A DNA stretch of 64,000 nucleotides, taken from Lachnospiraceae bacterium. Lineage in GTDB: Bacteria; Bacillota; Clostridia; Lachnospirales; Lachnospiraceae. A program made the position numbers and the translations under genes. The DNA lies in contig JAFZLD010000009.1 of assembly GCA_017553505.1 (NCBI GenBank), positions 84,254-148,253 of the forward strand, given 5' to 3'. Below the pieces are notes generated by a model. It ran no database searches. It was given only the letters and a program-made list of their open reading frames with translations, and was not told where the DNA came from. Each line of letters opens with the position of its first letter. Position 1 is the first letter of the stretch. Below, one piece after another: positions 53,233-63,163 of this stretch.

Positions 53233-53907
53233 TTACCGCTCAAGGCTGTCAAGAGCCTTTAAAATATCGGGAAGCTCGATGACAACCGTCTCCGAATTGT
53301 CGCTTCCGCCCGCCACAAGGCCTAAGAACTTGCCTTCCGTCGTATATACCCCCGCACCGCTCATCCCCGGGAAAGAATCACAGTAGAGGTATAAGAGATA
53401 CTGGTCGAACTCGGGCACGTAGTAGTCCTTCTCCTTGAAGGTGCCTTTCGTAACGTTAGCCGCAACATCTACCGCCGAGCCTACCACATAGACCGTATCA
53501 TCCGTAGCAAGCGCGTCATACGCAGCCTCGTCGCACACTACCGTCGCAAGAGAATCTGCAAACTCTACATCCATATCGCTTCTCTTAATAGTCAGCAACG
53601 TAATGTCGGACTTCTCGTCGCAATATGCTACATCCGCGAAGCCCGCATGGCCGTCGGCGAATCTGATGATACCCTGCTCGTAACCGTTAAGTAAGTGTGT
53701 AACCGACGCAAGCACAATACCGTTATCGTCATTTCTAATGATAACCCCGCTTGCATGCGATGAACCGACCGTTATCATAACCGTCGGCTTCTGGAGTACA
53801 TTGATTAATTCTTCTTCGCTAAACGCAGATTTTGTGCCACAAGCAGGAAAAACGCTCAGGCACAAAAGCATAATCACGTAAAGCTTAATAAATTTTAATA
53901 CCCTCAT
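53233..53907 (-). CDS. Trypsin-like (S1) serine protease lipoprotein
   Basis: A protein of about 224 residues. A signal peptide with a lipobox-like end (CLSVFPACG) suggests membrane anchoring outside the cell. A trypsin-like fold follows: His in ASVTHLLNG, Asp in EKSDITLLTI, and Ser in FPGMSGAGV where classic proteases have GNSGG. The order and spacing fit the S1C-type, so activity is plausible. The ATG at 53907 is chosen, although AAAGG is very close to it; a TTG at 53922 would overlap the RNase P RNA end. Substrate unknown. Confidence 0.75.
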   Translation of the reverse strand: MRVLKFIKLYVIMLLCLSVFPACGTKSAFSEEELINVLQKPTVMITVGSSHASGVIIRNDDNGIVLASVTHLLNGYEQGIIRFADGHAGFADVAYCDEKSDITLLTIKRSDMDVEFADSLATVVCDEAAYDALATDDTVYVVGSAVDVAANVTKGTFKEKDYYVPEFDQYLLYLYCDSFPGMSGAGVYTTEGKFLGLVAGGSDNSETVVIELPDILKALDSLER

Positions 53908-53929
53908 ACCTTTATAAAACAAATGTGAG

Positions 53930-54284
53930 TAAGACGATAAGCCGGGTTATGTCGTGGATGATCATCTTTCTAGGAACGTCGTTACCGACGAGCTCAAGCG
54001 ACCTACCGGAAAACAGATCGGGCAAATCTATGGTTTTCCTGCCAAAAGGCATTCTTGGTCTTGCTTCGGATGGGGTTTACATGGCTACTTGTGTTACCAC
54101 AAGCACGGTAGTCTCTTACACTGCCTTTCCACCCTTACCTCACAAGGCGAACCTCGTAAGGCGGTTTATTTCTGTTGCACTGGCCTGGGAGTCACCTCCA
54201 CCGGACGTTATCCGGCATCCTGCCCTATGAAGCCCGGACTTTCCTCACCTGCTAAAAGCAGCCGCGATCATCTGTCCTACTCAC
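53930..54284 (-). ncRNA. rnpB: RNase P RNA (bacterial class A)
   Basis: On the minus strand the conserved core GAGGAAAGTCCGGGCT (P4 5' side) occurs about 40 nt from the 5' end. It is followed by AAGGGTGGAAAGG with AGAGACTACCG, and near the 3' end by GACATAACCCGGCTTATCG. Length and order fit RNase P RNA that matures tRNA 5' ends. Ends are estimated to within about 10 nt. The gene starts 7 bp past the stop of the nucleoside kinase gene, so its promoter must lie inside that gene or it is read through. Confidence 0.93.
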
Positions 54285-54290
54285 TAAATG

Positions 54291-55946
54291 TTACACGTTA
54301 AAATAGCTTCCGCCGATGAATTCCCTACAAATGGAGTTGTTGGGAACGACCTTGGGATCGAGAGCTACGAAATACTCAAGGAACTTAAGAAGTCTCTTGG
54401 CTTCGTAATACTCGGGCTCTTCGGGTCCGATATCAAAGAGCAGCGGCTCGGCGTAAGTCTTAAATGCCGCAAGCTCATACAATAATATGGAGTTAAACAT
54501 CGTATCCGCATATTCCTGGAAGGGGAAGATGTTCTCTTCCTCACCGCGACGTACGCTCGGCCACATCTTGATGGTGTTCTGGGCGCTGGTGCCACGGGTT
54601 CTTGCGTCACGCACCATGCGGCGAAGAAGTCTGCCATCGGTGGTAGGGATACGGTTGTGTTCATCAATGTTAATGCTGGTAAGAGCACTGATATAGATGC
54701 GATACTTGCTTTCGTCGGGAAGGCTGTAAGACATCTTGGGGTTAAGTCCGTGGATACCCTCGATTACGAGAACATCGTCGGGGCCCAGCTGCTTAAAGTT
54801 ACCCTTGTACTCTCTGCGACCGGTCTTGAAATTAAAGGAGGGAAGTTCCACACGCTCGCCTCTTAAGAGAGCGGTCATATCTTTATTAAACTGCTCAACA
54901 TCGATTGCTTCAAGGCACTCGAAGTTGTAGTTGCCGTCTTTGTCCTTGGGAGTCTGCTCACGATTTACAAAGTAATCGTCCACTCCGATGGGATGGGGCT
55001 TAAGTCCGTAAGTACGAAGCTCAACCGAAAGTCTGTGTGAAAAAGTGGTCTTACCGGAAGAAGAAGGACCCGCAATCATAACAAACTTAACGCCGCCGCG
55101 CTTTACGATATCTGCCGCAATCTCACCTATCTTACGCTCCTGAAGCGCTTCCTGCACGAGAATCAAATCGTTAATCTCGCCTTTGCAGATAGCATCATTT
55201 AACTGACCTACAGTTGCGATACCAAGGGTCTCGCTCCAGCGGGAAGTCTCGTTAATAGTCTTAAAGAGCGTAGGCCTGTCGTCAAAAGGCGCAACCTCCG
55301 TAGGCGCATTGGTCTCGGGGATAGTAAGCATAAATCCCTTATCGTAAGGAATAAGGTCAAACCACTTCACATAGCCCGTGGAAGGAACCATGTATCCGTA
55401 GTAATAATCATAATAATCATCAAGACGATATACGTTGACGGAGGAGCTTCTTCTGTACTTAAAGAGGCTTACCTTGTCTTCGAAATTGTACTTGGTAAAG
55501 AGTGCAATCGCTTCGTCTCTGGAGATAGACTTCTTCATGTAAGGAATGTTTTCCTGTACCAGCTCCAGCATTCTTTCTTTGATTGCTTTAATCTTGTCGG
55601 AAGTAAGCACCATGCTTCCCTGGGGGCTGCAGTAGTAACCGTTGCCGATTACGAACTCAACCTTCACACGCGCGTTACAGTCCTTGCCGAATACGTCGTA
55701 AGCTGCCTTAACCATCAGCATGATGGCACTGCGCGCATAAGTCTTGTGACCTATAGAATCGTCAAGAGTGATGAATTCAACGTTCGAATCGCCCTTAACT
55801 GTCTTAAATAACTCTTTAATCTTTCCGTTATCCTTCACGAGTGCGATGGTGTTGCGATACTCGTGCTGATATTTCTTGGCTACCTCTTCAAAAGGTGTTC
55901 CTTCCGGAACTTCGCAAGTCTGACCGTTAATGTTAAGTACTGCCAT
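54291..55946 (-). CDS. TGS-domain nucleoside (uridine-type) kinase
   Basis: A 551-residue fusion typical of Clostridia. The N-terminal 60 residues are TGS-like (AVLNINGQTCEVPEGTPFEE), followed by a threonyl-tRNA-synthetase-like segment up to about 200. From about 285 comes a uridine-kinase/phosphoribulokinase domain with the P-loop MIAGPSSSGKTTFSHRL, then LPSFNFKTGRREY and VLVIEGIHGLNP. It probably phosphorylates uridine or cytidine. It follows trmK by 16 bp. Confidence 0.92.
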   Translation of the reverse strand: MAVLNINGQTCEVPEGTPFEEVAKKYQHEYRNTIALVKDNGKIKELFKTVKGDSNVEFITLDDSIGHKTYARSAIMLMVKAAYDVFGKDCNARVKVEFVIGNGYYCSPQGSMVLTSDKIKAIKERMLELVQENIPYMKKSISRDEAIALFTKYNFEDKVSLFKYRRSSSVNVYRLDDYYDYYYGYMVPSTGYVKWFDLIPYDKGFMLTIPETNAPTEVAPFDDRPTLFKTINETSRWSETLGIATVGQLNDAICKGEINDLILVQEALQERKIGEIAADIVKRGGVKFVMIAGPSSSGKTTFSHRLSVELRTYGLKPHPIGVDDYFVNREQTPKDKDGNYNFECLEAIDVEQFNKDMTALLRGERVELPSFNFKTGRREYKGNFKQLGPDDVLVIEGIHGLNPKMSYSLPDESKYRIYISALTSINIDEHNRIPTTDGRLLRRMVRDARTRGTSAQNTIKMWPSVRRGEEENIFPFQEYADTMFNSILLYELAAFKTYAEPLLFDIGPEEPEYYEAKRLLKFLEYFVALDPKVVPNNSICREFIGGSYFNV

Positions 55947-55962
55947 GGGTATTCCTCCTAGG

Positions 55963-56649
55963 TTACTCTGTCATTAAAAGTGCTTTCTTCAGTAATTCCG
56001 TCTTGTGTAATAATTCGCCCCTCTTCTCCTCGGGCATGCCCTTAAGATACGTCTCGTTGTTCTTAATGCCTTTTTTAAGGTACTCGCGATATAACGGATC
56101 CTTACTCTGCAAAAGAAACTCTGAGAACTCATCGTAAAAAGCATATTCTTCCTCGGTATGGGAAGGGCTCTTACCGGGGCGGACATCCATTACGAAATAA
56201 TACTTGCCCGCGTCGCGTAAAAAGCACTCTTTCAGGATATTATAGCCATTACTCCTTAACCATTTTCTAACAATAAAGAGCTCCGACTGAGGCTGCAACA
56301 CCAGCTGTGACACTGATTTAAGTACATCTGCCGCCTCGGATAATATCTTGATCGTAAGTGCTCCTCCCATACCCGCAATGATTACGGTGTCGGGCGCGTC
56401 TTCCGGCGTAACTTTATGTAAACCATCTGATAATCTGGTCTCAATAGCCTCCGACAATCCAACCGCAGCAATATTGTCCGCAGCGGCCTGTAAAGGACCT
56501 TTGTTAATGTCGCAGGCTATCATATGTTTCGCTATACCTTCCTGCACCAAAGCTATGGACACAAAACCGTGGTCACAGCCCACATCGCAAGCGGTATTGC
56601 AAGGATTAACGGTGTTCTTCACCGTTTCCATTCTTAAAGATAATTTCAT
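55963..56649 (-). CDS. trmK: tRNA (adenine-22-N1) methyltransferase
   Basis: A 228-residue class I methyltransferase of the TrmK/YqfN family. The SAM motif is ACDVGCDHGFVSIAL, with VIIAGMGGALTIKIL and LVLQPQSELFIVRKWL as further signatures. It methylates A22 of tRNA. The start overlaps the rpoD stop by 1 nt, a gene order well conserved in Firmicutes (dnaG-rpoD-trmK). Confidence 0.93.
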   Translation of the reverse strand: MKLSLRMETVKNTVNPCNTACDVGCDHGFVSIALVQEGIAKHMIACDINKGPLQAAADNIAAVGLSEAIETRLSDGLHKVTPEDAPDTVIIAGMGGALTIKILSEAADVLKSVSQLVLQPQSELFIVRKWLRSNGYNILKECFLRDAGKYYFVMDVRPGKSPSHTEEEYAFYDEFSEFLLQSKDPLYREYLKKGIKNNETYLKGMPEEKRGELLHKTELLKKALLMTE

Positions 56650-57764
56650 CAGTCGAGGTAATCCTTAAGCTTTCTGGAGCGGCTGGGATGACGAAGCTTT
56701 CTTAAAGCCTTAGCTTCAATCTGTCTGATACGCTCACGGGTTACGTTAAATTCCTTACCTACTTCTTCAAGGGTACGAGCTCTTCCGTCATCAAGACCGA
56801 AACGGAGTCTCAAAACCTTCTGCTCTCTGTCTGTAAGAGTTCCGAGTACTTCAACGAGCTGCTCCTTAAGAAGGGTAAATGCTGCGGCATCGGCAGGAAC
56901 CGGTACCTGATCGTCGGGAATGAAATCGCCAAGATGTGAGTCTTCCTCTTCACCGATAGGGGTTTCAAGAGAAACGGGCTCCTGAGAAATCTTAAGAATT
57001 TCTCTTACGCGGTCAACGGACATGTCCATTTCCTCAGCGATTTCTTCAGGGGTAGGTTCACGACCTAACTCCTGTAACAACTGTCTTGAAACTCTGATGA
57101 GTTTGTTGATGGTTTCAACCATATGTACAGGGATTCTGATGGTACGGGCCTGGTCCGCGATAGCACGGGTAATGGCCTGACGAATCCACCATGTTGCGTA
57201 TGTGGAGAACTTATAGCCCTTGCGGTAATCAAACTTCTCAACCGCCTTAATAAGACCTAAGTTACCTTCCTGAATAAGGTCAAGGAACAACATTCCTCTG
57301 CCTACATATCTCTTCGCAATGGATACAACAAGACGAAGGTTAGCTTCCGCAAGACGCTTCTTGGCATCTTCGTCGCCCTTCTCCATCTTCTTGGCAAGTT
57401 CGATTTCCTCTTCAGCACTAAGAAGCGGAACCTTACCGATTTCCTTAAGGTACATGCGGACGGGGTCCTCAATGCTTACACCTTCGGGAACGGATAAGTC
57501 GATGTTCTCAACGTCAACGTCTTCAAGAAGTTCATCATCGGGGATGAAATCGTCGTCAACTTCTTCTTCCTCGGGAAGCTGCATAATGTCTACGCCTGCT
57601 GCCTCGAGTGCATCCATAACCTTATCATACTGCTCTTCTTCAAGATTAAGGTCCGCAAAGAAATCGGTAATCTCGCGGTACTCAATCATGTTTTTCTTTT
57701 TGCGGCAGTGAGCGAGGAATTCTTTAATCCTCTCTTCAAATTTCGCTACCATATTCTCGTCCAT
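56649..57764 (-). CDS. rpoD: Primary sigma factor RpoD/SigA
   Basis: A 371-residue housekeeping sigma factor. Region 1.1-like sequence is followed by a short acidic linker and region 1.2 ([15 protein letters not shown]). Region 2 has [20 protein letters not shown] and [15 protein letters not shown]. Region 3 and region 4 ([20 protein letters not shown]) complete it. All -35/-10 contact regions are present. It lies 15 bp after dnaG and overlaps trmK. Confidence 0.98.
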   Translation of the reverse strand: MDENMVAKFEERIKEFLAHCRKKKNMIEYREITDFFADLNLEEEQYDKVMDALEAAGVDIMQLPEEEEVDDDFIPDDELLEDVDVENIDLSVPEGVSIEDPVRMYLKEIGKVPLLSAEEEIELAKKMEKGDEDAKKRLAEANLRLVVSIAKRYVGRGMLFLDLIQEGNLGLIKAVEKFDYRKGYKFSTYATWWIRQAITRAIADQARTIRIPVHMVETINKLIRVSRQLLQELGREPTPEEIAEEMDMSVDRVREILKISQEPVSLETPIGEEEDSHLGDFIPDDQVPVPADAAAFTLLKEQLVEVLGTLTDREQKVLRLRFGLDDGRARTLEEVGKEFNVTRERIRQIEAKALRKLRHPSRSRKLKDYLD

Positions 57765-57779
57765 GGGTTAACTTCCTTT

Positions 57780-59555
57780 CTAGCTATCCAGATGAAACTC
57801 GATTTTACGAAGTTTCTCGAGGGCTTTCTTGTTCTCAATGTCTTTCATCATGTCTTCCATTGTCTGGCCCGGCCTTGCTGCCGCTTGATCCACACTGTTC
57901 TTCTTGACATTGTACACAAGATCTTTAAGTGCCTTTTCTCGGGAACTCTTATCGGTTACTTCTGTAAGATTCGAATTAAAAATCTTGGCTACTATCGCCT
58001 GCTCTTCTTCGTCCTCAAACATGCTTACTATCGCCGCGGGATTCATCACACCGCCGTCTAAGTCCGCAAAAAGCTTGGTGGCAACCGCCTTATACAAATC
58101 ATCGGTGAAATCGTCGGGAGTAATGTACTCTTTCACAATCTTATAAACGTCCGGCTCATCGGATAACCATGTCAAAAGAAGGCATTGCACTCTCTTGATA
58201 TTGGCATCGGGCTCGGGCTTGTGTATGCCTGACTTGGGTCGCTCGATGGGCTTAAACTCACCGCCGTTTTGAGCCGCAAGTGAAGCCACGAGTTTTTTCA
58301 GGCTGTCCACACCGATGTTGTATTTATCGCAAACCGCGCTTAAGTAATTGTCCCGCTCAATTTCGTCGGGGAAATTCATAAGCTTGGCACCGATTTCCCT
58401 GGTAAATTTGGTACGCTCGTCCGGGTCCTTAAGATTGTAGCCCGATTCAAGCTGCCTTATTTCGAAAAAGAAACTGTTCTCGGCTTCCTTGATACGCTCC
58501 TCAAAAGCCTCCGCTCCGAGATTCTTGATGAATTCGTCGGGGTCCTTGTAAGGCTTCATATTGATAACCTTACCGGTCATACCCACATCACGAAGGATGC
58601 CTATGGCACGAAGTGCCGCCGCAGTTCCCGCGCCGTCCGAATCGTATGCAAGATACACCGAATCCGTATAGCGCTTAAGTATATTCGCCTGTCCCGAAGT
58701 GAACGCTGTACCAAGCGATGCAACCGCTTCCGTGAAGCCCGCCTGATGCATGGCGATTACGTCCATGTAGCCCTCACACAAGATAAAATGATTCTTGCGG
58801 GAAGTACGCGCAAAGTTAAGCCCGTAAAGGTTACGGCTCTTGTCGAACACAGGCGTCTCGGGAGAGTTTAAGTACTTGGGCTTCGCATCCGACATAACTC
58901 GTCCGCCGAAACCGATAACTCTGTGATTGATGTCCTGAATCGGGTACATGACTCTGTTCCAGAACTTATCCTGCATTCCGTATTTTTCGTCAAAAGAAGC
59001 AAGCCCGGCCTCTCTGATGATGTCATCATCAAAGCCCTTCGACTCAAGGTATTTAACTAAGTCATTGCTCGTAACGTTGGAGAATCCGAGACCGAACTTA
59101 TTAAGCGTCTCGTCTGTGAGCCCTCGCCCCGTCAAGTACCGATAACCCGCTTCACCCTGCTTGTGCCGCAATTGATAATAGAAGTAGGCAGCCGCTTCTC
59201 TGTTGGCCTCTAAAAGCCGCACACGGCGTGCTTCCTTGGCCCGCTGCTCCTGTGTATATTCAATCTCCGGAAGCTTGATGCCCGCGCGGTCCGCAAGGTA
59301 CTTAACCGCTTCCTGGAAAGTGAAATTCTCATAATTCATTACAAAGGAAATAACATTTCCTCCCGCTCCGCAACCGAAGCAGTAATACATCTGCTTATGG
59401 GGAGAGACAGAAAAAGAAGGCGACTTCTCACTGTGAAACGGGCACAGACCAAAGTATGAAGACCCTTTTTTCTGGATCTTCACACAGCTTCCTACCACGT
59501 CCACTATGTCGTTGCGAAGTCTGACTTCTTCAATCAGTTCCTCGGGATACCTCAT
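57780..59555 (-). CDS. dnaG: DNA primase
   Basis: A 591-residue primase. The CHC2 zinc domain contains LCPFHSEKSPSFSVSP and YCFGCGAGG (Cys-x2-His ... Cys-x2-Cys). The TOPRIM core has ILCEGYMDVIAMHQAGF and LAYDSDGAGT. The C-terminal part is less conserved and would bind the helicase. It is the first gene of the dnaG-rpoD-trmK-nucleoside kinase group, about 50 bp after dgt. Confidence 0.98.
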   Translation of the reverse strand: MRYPEELIEEVRLRNDIVDVVGSCVKIQKKGSSYFGLCPFHSEKSPSFSVSPHKQMYYCFGCGAGGNVISFVMNYENFTFQEAVKYLADRAGIKLPEIEYTQEQRAKEARRVRLLEANREAAAYFYYQLRHKQGEAGYRYLTGRGLTDETLNKFGLGFSNVTSNDLVKYLESKGFDDDIIREAGLASFDEKYGMQDKFWNRVMYPIQDINHRVIGFGGRVMSDAKPKYLNSPETPVFDKSRNLYGLNFARTSRKNHFILCEGYMDVIAMHQAGFTEAVASLGTAFTSGQANILKRYTDSVYLAYDSDGAGTAAALRAIGILRDVGMTGKVINMKPYKDPDEFIKNLGAEAFEERIKEAENSFFFEIRQLESGYNLKDPDERTKFTREIGAKLMNFPDEIERDNYLSAVCDKYNIGVDSLKKLVASLAAQNGGEFKPIERPKSGIHKPEPDANIKRVQCLLLTWLSDEPDVYKIVKEYITPDDFTDDLYKAVATKLFADLDGGVMNPAAIVSMFEDEEEQAIVAKIFNSNLTEVTDKSSREKALKDLVYNVKKNSVDQAAARPGQTMEDMMKDIENKKALEKLRKIEFHLDS

Positions 59556-59605
59556 CGCCCCTCCGTATATTAAACGGCTCTCGCCGCACTTGTAAGCTAA
59601 ACTCT

Positions 59606-60610
59606 CTACCAGCGCCAGGTCTTGGGAATGAAAATCTCTTCATAGACCGCAATCGCATATCTGTCGGTCATGGCGCCTACGTAGTCACATACAATCTGTT
59701 CCTTGGGATCGCCCTTATCAAAAAGCGCCTTCAGATCCGCGGGAAGCAGATGGAAATTGGTCATATAATAATTGTACAAAGTCTCCGTGAGAGCTTCGGC
59801 CTTGCCTTCCTCGCTCTTAGCCTCCGGGTTCTTGTACACGCGTTCAAACATGAACTCGCGAATAGCCTTCATAGCCTTCTCCACAGGCTCGCTCATCAGA
59901 ATATCGTTCTTGTTCTGACTGTTCATTACGATATCGTGGATAAAGCAATCGAGACGCTCACCGGTGGTATAACCGATAACATCACCGATCTCTGCCGGAA
60001 CATCGCCTTCCTTAAGAATGCCGGCGCGGATGGCGTCATCCATATCGTGATGAATATAAGCTATCTTATCGGCGAATCTTACAATCTTACCTTCAAGCGT
60101 AGCAGGCATTCCCGCAGTCTGATGATTTCTGATGCCGTCACGCACTTCATACGTTAAGTTAAGACCCTGACCGCCCTTTTCAAGCACTTCGACGGTTCTC
60201 ACACTCTGCGCCGCATGATCGAATCCGAAAGGACACACTCTGTTAAGAGCTCTCTCCCCCGCATGACCAAAAGGCGTGTGACCGAGGTCGTGACCAAGCG
60301 CAATCGCCTCCACCAAATCCTCGTTAAGCTTCAAAGCCTTAGCCATCGTACGAGCCGTCTGAGACACTTCAAGCGTATGTGTAAGTCTGGTCCTGTAATG
60401 ATCACCTTCCGGTGAAAGAAAGACCTGTGTCTTATCCTTAAGTCTTCTAAACGCCTTGGAATGTATGATACGGTCACGGTCGCGCTGGAAACAAGGGCGA
60501 ATGTCGCAAGGCTCTTCGTCGCGCTCACGACCCTTAGACTTGCTGCTCCTCGTCGCATACTTGCTTAAGTATTCGTCTTCCATCTTTTCAAGACTCTTAC
60601 GTATCAACAT
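59606..60610 (-). CDS. dgt: dGTP triphosphohydrolase-like HD protein
   Basis: A 334-residue HD-domain enzyme that cleaves dNTPs to nucleoside and triphosphate. The metal motif is RLTHTLEVSQTARTMA plus ALGHDLGHTPFGHAGE (H...HD...D). FRRLKDKTQVFLSPEGDHYR and FADKIAYIHHDMDDA are family signatures. The start at 60610 is chosen for a GGAGGTGGG site upstream; a longer in-frame start at 60634 is possible. It sits just upstream of dnaG. Confidence 0.93.
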   Translation of the reverse strand: MLIRKSLEKMEDEYLSKYATRSSKSKGRERDEEPCDIRPCFQRDRDRIIHSKAFRRLKDKTQVFLSPEGDHYRTRLTHTLEVSQTARTMAKALKLNEDLVEAIALGHDLGHTPFGHAGERALNRVCPFGFDHAAQSVRTVEVLEKGGQGLNLTYEVRDGIRNHQTAGMPATLEGKIVRFADKIAYIHHDMDDAIRAGILKEGDVPAEIGDVIGYTTGERLDCFIHDIVMNSQNKNDILMSEPVEKAMKAIREFMFERVYKNPEAKSEEGKAEALTETLYNYYMTNFHLLPADLKALFDKGDPKEQIVCDYVGAMTDRYAIAVYEEIFIPKTWRW

Positions 60611-60729
60611 TACCGCCCACCTCCGTGGCATCAAAAATGTCTCTGTTAGTAATATTCTGTGCTTAAATCAAATTTCCTTTTTTATTTTTCCGACTTTTTA
60701 AAAAATTTCTATAATTATGTTCCGGCGTC

Positions 60730-62448
60730 CTACCAGCCTACAACTCCGAGAGTCGCATCGTTTAAAACGTACACGGGAATAATGTAATCATATCCCGCAT
60801 CAGCAGACGCAAGAACCGCTATAAGCTTGTATCCTTCGGGAATCGGGTCCACAATTCCGTAATTGATGGGGTCGCCCTCCACAGGGTTAACCGCACCGTT
60901 TTCCGCCTTGTAAGAACCCTTGAAATATGTATCGGGATGCTCGTTTAACAGCGCAATCGAAGTCATATCTCCGTTCTCGTATCCGTCCTTGTACTCACCG
61001 AAAGTAACACGTCTGTATGCCGCAAGTGAAGTGTACGAATACATATCGCACTCAAAGCTTGCACCGAATCCGTTGGGAAGGTCATTCTTCCACTCGCCCT
61101 CGAATGCCATATAAGAAGAAACGTCCGCCTTGATGAAAATCATGCCGTATCCGTCTCTCACACCATTCTTGTACTCACCGAAGTAGAAGTAATATCCGGT
61201 GCCCTCGGTTCCGTCCTCGCGGGTAAATCTGTCGCCGTAAGGATAAAGTCCGCAGCCCACGCCCGTGAATCCTTCCTTAAAGCCTTCGGGCGCATAAGTA
61301 TACGCATCCGCGGCAAAAGAAAATGCCAGCGTATCAGCCTTCTCCGAACCGTCTATCATAAGCATCTTCTCCCAGTTCTCGGCAATCATACCAAAGAGTG
61401 GGGTGTCTTCCTTAACTCTTTCTTTTAACGGGGTGCCCTTAACGGACTCATAATAGGGGCTGAATGCTGCGTAAACTTCGCTTAAGAGCTCAACCTTGAT
61501 TCCGTAAAGTGCCTCCGCCTCTGCAATGCCGGTCTTAACCGCTTCGGCATCGTTTATTACAGACGCATATCTGTTCAAAACTTCGTAGGCCTTGTCGTAC
61601 TCATCCGCAGTCTTGAGGCTCTCGATGATACCGAGTACCTGCTCATTAACCTGCGCCTTGTAAGTCTCCGCATTATCGGAAAAAGCAAGTGCCTTGTCAA
61701 AGCTGTCGCAGGCTTCGGTGTAATTCTCCGCGGTTACCGCCTCGCCCCACTCATAATAAGCGTTGGCAAGTGCCGGCTTTAATTCGGAAGGATTGTTAAG
61801 CATTTCGTAACCCTTCTCAAGTATCTCCGCATCTTCCCGGCCGTTAAAAATCTCGGGAGACATAAGGAAGAAATCCGTCCATGCGGGAATGCTCTCATCC
61901 GCTATCACAAGCTCGCCTTTACGCTCTTTGTAGTCTTCAAGGCCGGAGATGACTTTCTTTAAGTCTTCGCCTTCCTCACCGTTAGAAGCCGCCATGTCAG
62001 CGCTGATTAAGCTCTTGGCCGCAAAAGGATTGAGGACGTCGGTAAGAACCGCCTTCTCGTAGTACTTGCAAGCATCTTCGTACTTCTCAACCGCATAGGC
62101 TTCGTTACCCTTCTTAATCAATCGCTTAACACGATTGACCGGCAGGAAATAAATCATCACGCCTACAATTATCATAAGAACAAGCGCAATCAGAATGATG
62201 TTGTTCCATCTGTCGCTGACTACGACTTCTCTGTTATATACCAAAGGTGTTTTTTCTTTTTTCGGCTTAGATTTCTTGGTCTTCTTAGGCTTCTCGGGCT
62301 TTTCGTCTTCAACGGGTGCCACAGCTTCCTCTGCCGTCTCTGTGGCGGATTCAGTCACCTCTTGCGCAACCGCCTCTGCTTCTGCCTCGACCGCTTTATT
62401 TTCCTCCATAACCTCTTCGGTTATATCGTTACCATTCACGTCTGTCAT
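60730..62448 (-). CDS. Single-TM protein with TPR-like and MORN-repeat regions
   Basis: A 572-residue protein. The first 75 residues are acidic (Glu-Ala rich) then Lys-rich, followed by one membrane segment at about 84-106. An extracellular helical region with TPR-like units comes next (VEKYEDACKYYEKAVL, NYTEACDSFDKALAFS). The last 190 residues contain MORN repeats such as FGEYKNGVRDGYGMIF and FEGEWKNDLPNGFG, and FGEYKDGYENGD. MORN repeats usually mediate membrane or protein contacts. It may be a cell-envelope organising protein. Exact role unknown. Confidence 0.75.
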   Translation of the reverse strand: MTDVNGNDITEEVMEENKAVEAEAEAVAQEVTESATETAEEAVAPVEDEKPEKPKKTKKSKPKKEKTPLVYNREVVVSDRWNNIILIALVLMIIVGVMIYFLPVNRVKRLIKKGNEAYAVEKYEDACKYYEKAVLTDVLNPFAAKSLISADMAASNGEEGEDLKKVISGLEDYKERKGELVIADESIPAWTDFFLMSPEIFNGREDAEILEKGYEMLNNPSELKPALANAYYEWGEAVTAENYTEACDSFDKALAFSDNAETYKAQVNEQVLGIIESLKTADEYDKAYEVLNRYASVINDAEAVKTGIAEAEALYGIKVELLSEVYAAFSPYYESVKGTPLKERVKEDTPLFGMIAENWEKMLMIDGSEKADTLAFSFAADAYTYAPEGFKEGFTGVGCGLYPYGDRFTREDGTEGTGYYFYFGEYKNGVRDGYGMIFIKADVSSYMAFEGEWKNDLPNGFGASFECDMYSYTSLAAYRRVTFGEYKDGYENGDMTSIALLNEHPDTYFKGSYKAENGAVNPVEGDPINYGIVDPIPEGYKLIAVLASADAGYDYIIPVYVLNDATLGVVGW

Positions 62449-62464
62449 TGAAAATGACCCCCTA

Positions 62465-63163
62465 TTATAAGAATTTCACGGCAATCGGTACCACAACTAC
62501 CGTAAGAATGCCGGTTACGACAATCGCAAGAGAACTCATGGCGCCCTGAATCTCGCCAAGCTCCATGGCCTTAGATGTGCCCACCGCGTGGGAAGCCGTT
62601 CCCAGCGCAAGTCCCTGAGCCACAGGCTCCTTAATCTTAAATATCTTAAGAATCGTAGGACCTAACACCGCACCGGTCATGCCCGCAACCGTAACGCCCA
62701 CGATAGTAACCGCAGGGATACCGCCGAGCTTCTCGGTAAGCGCCATTGCAATAGCCGTAGTAACGCTCTTAGACATAACGGAATAAGAAAGAATCTTGCT
62801 CATCTTAACCGCCGTCGCAATCACCACCATCACAAGCGCATGTCCGATGCATCCGCAGATAATGGAAATCATGATAGCCACAATGTTTTCCTTTAACTCC
62901 TGTATCCGTCTGTAAAGCGGAATCGCGAGGCAGATCGTCACCGGTGTAAGCCAGTAAGTCACTACGCCCGCACTACTATTGTACACTTCGTAGTCAATCT
63001 TGGTCACTGTCAGAAAAAGAATAATCACCACCGACGACCACAGAAGCGGGTTAAACAGCGGATTCTTAATCTTGAACTTAACCTTGATAAGCTGGAAGAA
63101 CATGTACACGACAAAAGAAAGCGTAATTCCGAAGAAAGAACTTGAAACGATGAAGTCAAACAT
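62465..63163 (-). CDS. lrgB: LrgB/CidB-family membrane protein
   Basis: A 232-residue polytopic membrane protein of the LrgB family, with about six to seven hydrophobic segments. The segments VMSKSVTTAIAMALTEKLGG and GLALGTASHAVGTSKAMELG are family signatures. With LrgA it forms a holin-antiholin-like or pyruvate-transport system. The gene overlaps lrgA by 8 bp. Confidence 0.9.
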   Translation of the reverse strand: MFDFIVSSSFFGITLSFVVYMFFQLIKVKFKIKNPLFNPLLWSSVVIILFLTVTKIDYEVYNSSAGVVTYWLTPVTICLAIPLYRRIQELKENIVAIMISIICGCIGHALVMVVIATAVKMSKILSYSVMSKSVTTAIAMALTEKLGGIPAVTIVGVTVAGMTGAVLGPTILKIFKIKEPVAQGLALGTASHAVGTSKAMELGEIQGAMSSLAIVVTGILTVVVVPIAVKFL

